The notes below the pieces were generated by a model, which saw nothing but the letters and a program-made list of their open reading frames with translations, was not told where the DNA came from and did no database searches. The position numbers and the translations under genes are program-made. Positions 32,237 to 34,188 of a stretch of 34,188 nucleotides of DNA are shown here, piece after piece (within the stretch, counting starts at the first letter, position 1; each line of letters begins with the position of its first letter). This DNA is from an uncultured Lachnospiraceae bacterium (GTDB taxonomy: Bacteria > Bacillota_A > Clostridia > Lachnospirales > Lachnospiraceae), in the NCBI GenBank assembly GCA_947564305.1, contig CANOBT010000051.1:1-34188 (forward strand). The letters are read 5' to 3'.

Positions 32237-32737
32237 TTAATTTGACAGAATAGTAATAATAAGTAGCAAAAGCATAAATATAGTCCCAATACTTGCCAAT
32301 ATACCAAATATTTTATTTACCTTTTCTTTAAATATCCATTTAAAAATATTGTATATAAAAATACCTATACACCCTCCCAAGATATTTTCTATAATATCAG
32401 TTATATCAGAACGACCAATTGCAAATGTATATTGAACTATTTCAAACAAGAGGCTTACACAAAAAAAAGCCAAAATATTTTTTAAAAAAGTCCAATCTAT
32501 TTTTAACATTTTCATATATATACCAAAAGGTACAAATATAATTGCATTATTAACTATCTCTGATATATCAATTCCATGATTTACTATAGTTGCACCTTTA
32601 AATGGAATTAAGTTAATGCTACGTACTCTATCTATATTATCTATGGAGAACTGCAGTTTAAAAATTATAATCCAAACAAGTGCCGACAAATAAATAAAAA
32701 ACAAAATCTTCAATCCAATATCCCAATATTTTTTCAT
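32237..32737 (-). CDS. VanZ-family membrane protein
   Basis: This encodes a 166-residue membrane protein with four hydrophobic segments. The VanZ-like landmarks are 'RSINLIPFKG' (near residue 38), 'EIVNNAIIFVPFGIYMKML' (near 60), 'LLFEIVQYTFAIGRSDITDI' (near 95) and 'ENILGGCIGIFIYNIF'. VanZ from Tn1546 gives low-level teicoplanin resistance, but most VanZ-family proteins in Firmicutes have no proven role, so resistance should not be assumed. It has a strong double ribosome site (AAGGAGGAAGGAG) and its own promoter at 32795-32823. Confidence 0.85.
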   Translation of the reverse strand: MKKYWDIGLKILFFIYLSALVWIIIFKLQFSIDNIDRVRSINLIPFKGATIVNHGIDISEIVNNAIIFVPFGIYMKMLKIDWTFLKNILAFFCVSLLFEIVQYTFAIGRSDITDIIENILGGCIGIFIYNIFKWIFKEKVNKIFGILASIGTIFMLLLLIITILSN

Positions 32738-32794
32738 AGTCTGATTTACTCCTTCCTCCTTATTTAAGTAAAATTAAATTTCCAATTTTTTTAT

Positions 32795-32823
32795 ATATTA
32801 CTTCTTTTTTACTCTATAGTCAA
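32795..32823 (-). promoter_or_regulatory. Promoter of the VanZ-family gene
   Basis: On the minus strand TTGACT (32818-32823), a 17-bp spacer and TAATAT (32795-32800) lie about 58 bp before the start codon. It is one of the better housekeeping-type promoters in the window. Confidence 0.6.
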
Positions 32824-33113
32824 GTATTCTATTGCTCCTATATAACGTATGTTGACGGTTTTATTCTTCCCATATGTTCTATTCCTTCCAGGACTTCTAT
32901 AAGCGAAGAGATTATAATCATTTTCCCATGAGACCTCTTGTATGGAAAACCCCACAAACAATCCTGAATAAATTTGTGAAGTATAGTGTAACATATGTTT
33001 GACAAACCTACATTTATTACTCCTATATAACCTATGTCCCATTTACTAACACTACACAGACACTTTACTTTCTTCCAATAATACACCTCTAAAAAATACT
33101 TACTTTTATATTA
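32824..33113. other. Intergenic stretch with two out-of-phase frames and a 22-bp direct repeat
   Basis: Two overlapping minus-strand frames (32838-33086 and 32809-33042) each look partly coding, and neither is recognised. A 22-bp near-identical direct repeat at 32831-32852 and 33016-33037 (two mismatches, offset 185 bp) encodes Y-I-G-A-I in one frame and Y-I-G-V-I in the other. This is consistent with a small gene broken by a frameshift, or with a simple DNA repeat. Confidence 0.3.
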
Positions 33114-34133
33114 CTAATCAACTTTTTCTGCACATTTTTGAGCATTTAACATTTCTCTATAAAGATTGCATGTTTCGCTAAGTTTTTTATGATTACCGAC
33201 ATCTATTATTTTTCCTTCATCTAAGACCATTATAATATCCGCTTTTCGGGCTAGCAAAACATTATGAGTTATATAAATTAAAATGTTATCATTCTTATTC
33301 TTTAATAACTCTTCAAAAATATGATTTTCAGACTTCGCATCCAATGCTGCACTGGGTTCATCAAAAATATATACCGATGCATTTTTATAAAAGGAACGTG
33401 CTAGCGCAATTTTTTGCCACTGTCCTCCCGATAATTGTGAACCATTTTCAAACCAAGTTCCCAGATTCATATCTAAATTATATTTATTTTTTGTTTTCCC
33501 AAAATCTACCCCCACTCTTTTTAATACTGTATTAATCTGCTCCTTATTTTCTGGTTTTGATATATCTCCCAGCACAATATTTTCTGCAATTGTTCCTTCA
33601 TATTTTAAATAATCCTGAAAAAGGATTGCAATCTGATTCCTAAGAACACTTTTATTTAATTTTTTCCCATCAATCCCATTATATTTTACAGTTCCTCTTT
33701 TAGCTTCATATAAACCTCCCACAAGTTTCAACAAAGTTGTTTTACCTGATCCATTTTGTCCAATAATAGCAATGCTCTGTCCAACTTTAAATTTAAAATT
33801 AATATTTTTTACAGCATTTTGCTTATTTGCATAATCATATGATACATTATCAAATGTAATTTCAAATATTTTTCCAATACTTTCTCCTGTCTTTGTGCAT
33901 GAAGTATCTATAGACATAAATTCCTCTAATAATCGCATATATAAGTTACTATTATATATATTATAAACATACATAGATAATGAGGACATATTGGACTGAA
34001 TCATGGAACTGGCATTCATATAAGTCATAGATGTTCCTATTAAAATCTTACCTATATACGCCTCTTTAATTGCAAAACACATTACTATTACTGACAAAAC
34101 ATCTTGCGTCAAAGCCAGAAAAATATTTAACAA
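33114..34133 (-). CDS. ABC exporter, C-terminal half (late membrane helices plus ATPase); 5' part missing
   Basis: The 339-residue frame resembles the C-terminal part of a fused membrane/ATPase exporter of the lantibiotic or peptide type. Residues 1-85 hold the last membrane helices ('LNIFLALTQDVLSVIVMCFAI'). The ATPase has Walker A G-Q-N-G-S-G-K-T-T (near 128), a Q loop 'LFQDYLKYEGTIAENI', the signature L-S-G-G-Q-W-Q-K (near 235), Walker B 'VYIFDEPSAALD' and the H loop 'ITHNVL'. Full-length relatives have 530-600 residues. The frame opens only with TTG at 34133, and an in-frame TGA lies about 20 bp further upstream, so the first half is not continuous with it. The adjoining DNA reads like an exporter on the other strand (see 34142-34188). 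Confidence 0.8.
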   Translation of the reverse strand: MLNIFLALTQDVLSVIVMCFAIKEAYIGKILIGTSMTYMNASSMIQSNMSSLSMYVYNIYNSNLYMRLLEEFMSIDTSCTKTGESIGKIFEITFDNVSYDYANKQNAVKNINFKFKVGQSIAIIGQNGSGKTTLLKLVGGLYEAKRGTVKYNGIDGKKLNKSVLRNQIAILFQDYLKYEGTIAENIVLGDISKPENKEQINTVLKRVGVDFGKTKNKYNLDMNLGTWFENGSQLSGGQWQKIALARSFYKNASVYIFDEPSAALDAKSENHIFEELLKNKNDNILIYITHNVLLARKADIIMVLDEGKIIDVGNHKKLSETCNLYREMLNAQKCAEKVD

Positions 34134-34141
34134 AATTTTTA

Positions 34142-34188
34142 ATGAGATTCAAAAGAAGTGATAGTGAAAGAAAAGCATGGTATTGTTC
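34142..34188 (+). pseudogene. Possible ABC exporter fragment in the opposite orientation, cut by the window edge
   Basis: The plus strand from ATG at 34142 reads M-R-F-K-R-S-D-S-E-R-K-A-W-Y-C, running off the window. 'E-R-K-x-W-Y' after a basic stretch is typical of the cytoplasmic loop before the 'LLT' segment in lantibiotic-type ABC exporters. It is the part expected just upstream of the membrane helices encoded on the minus strand at 34133. Only 15 residues are visible, so this is tentative. Confidence 0.35.

Noticed and set aside
32237..32737. Glycopeptide resistance from the VanZ-family gene
   Set aside because: VanZ-family membership alone does not show resistance, and no vanHAX or vanRS genes are nearby.

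Overview
The window looks like the chromosome of a gut-type Firmicute, most probably a Lachnospiraceae-like Clostridium. The reasons are moderate-to-low GC, strong AGGAGG-type ribosome sites, several GHKL/LytTR two-component pairs, an Agr-type cyclic-peptide quorum system, a CspC-like subtilase, and a Tn916/Tn1549-type conjugative-element module. No rRNA, tRNA or CRISPR array was seen. All functional calls come from reading motifs; no database search was run.

Layout. (1) 1-7.1 kb, plus strand: a Nif11-like small protein, a PfkB sugar kinase, a large hybrid sensor kinase with three PAS and two receiver domains, and topoisomerase III. (2) 7.1-14.5 kb: two separate minus-strand LytTR regulator/GHKL kinase operons. 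Each ends in a small, charged protein of unknown function. They flank a plus-strand AAA-ATPase/PD-(D/E)XK gene. A 9-12-9 bp direct repeat, typical of LytTR targets, lies upstream of the second operon. (3) 14.6-21 kb: an M20 amidohydrolase, an aldo/keto reductase, a GNAT acetyltransferase, then a decayed, partly duplicated block. That block holds an antitoxin-like gene, a frameshifted zeta-toxin pseudogene and an S8 protease lacking its catalytic Asp. An Rpn-type nuclease gene follows. (4) 21.1-27.8 kb: three consecutive large serine recombinases plus a DUF6870-like protein, an HTH_16-like protein and a sigma-70-like factor. These are the regulatory and integration parts of an integrative element, with no relaxase, coupling protein or conjugation genes in the window. 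(5) 27.8-31.8 kb: a compact agr locus (XRE regulator, AgrA, AgrC, a degenerate receiver-domain protein, AgrD, AgrB). (6) 31.8-34.2 kb: AT-rich accessory DNA with a toxin-domain fragment, a VanZ-family gene and an ABC exporter gene that appears split by an inversion at the right edge.

How the genes may work together. In the agr locus, AgrB would process AgrD (50 aa, predicted ring C-C-Y-I-F), and AgrC and AgrA would sense the peptide. Two nearly identical LytTR-type direct repeats lie at 28697-28726 (before agrD) and 29304-29333 (before the degenerate receiver gene). This predicts that AgrA activates both promoters, so the pseudo-receiver would be a quorum-induced component of its own circuit. 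That arrangement is the best candidate here for an undescribed system. The serine-recombinase triad next to it and the toxin, protease and exporter fragments mark the right half of the window as a mobile, rearranging region.
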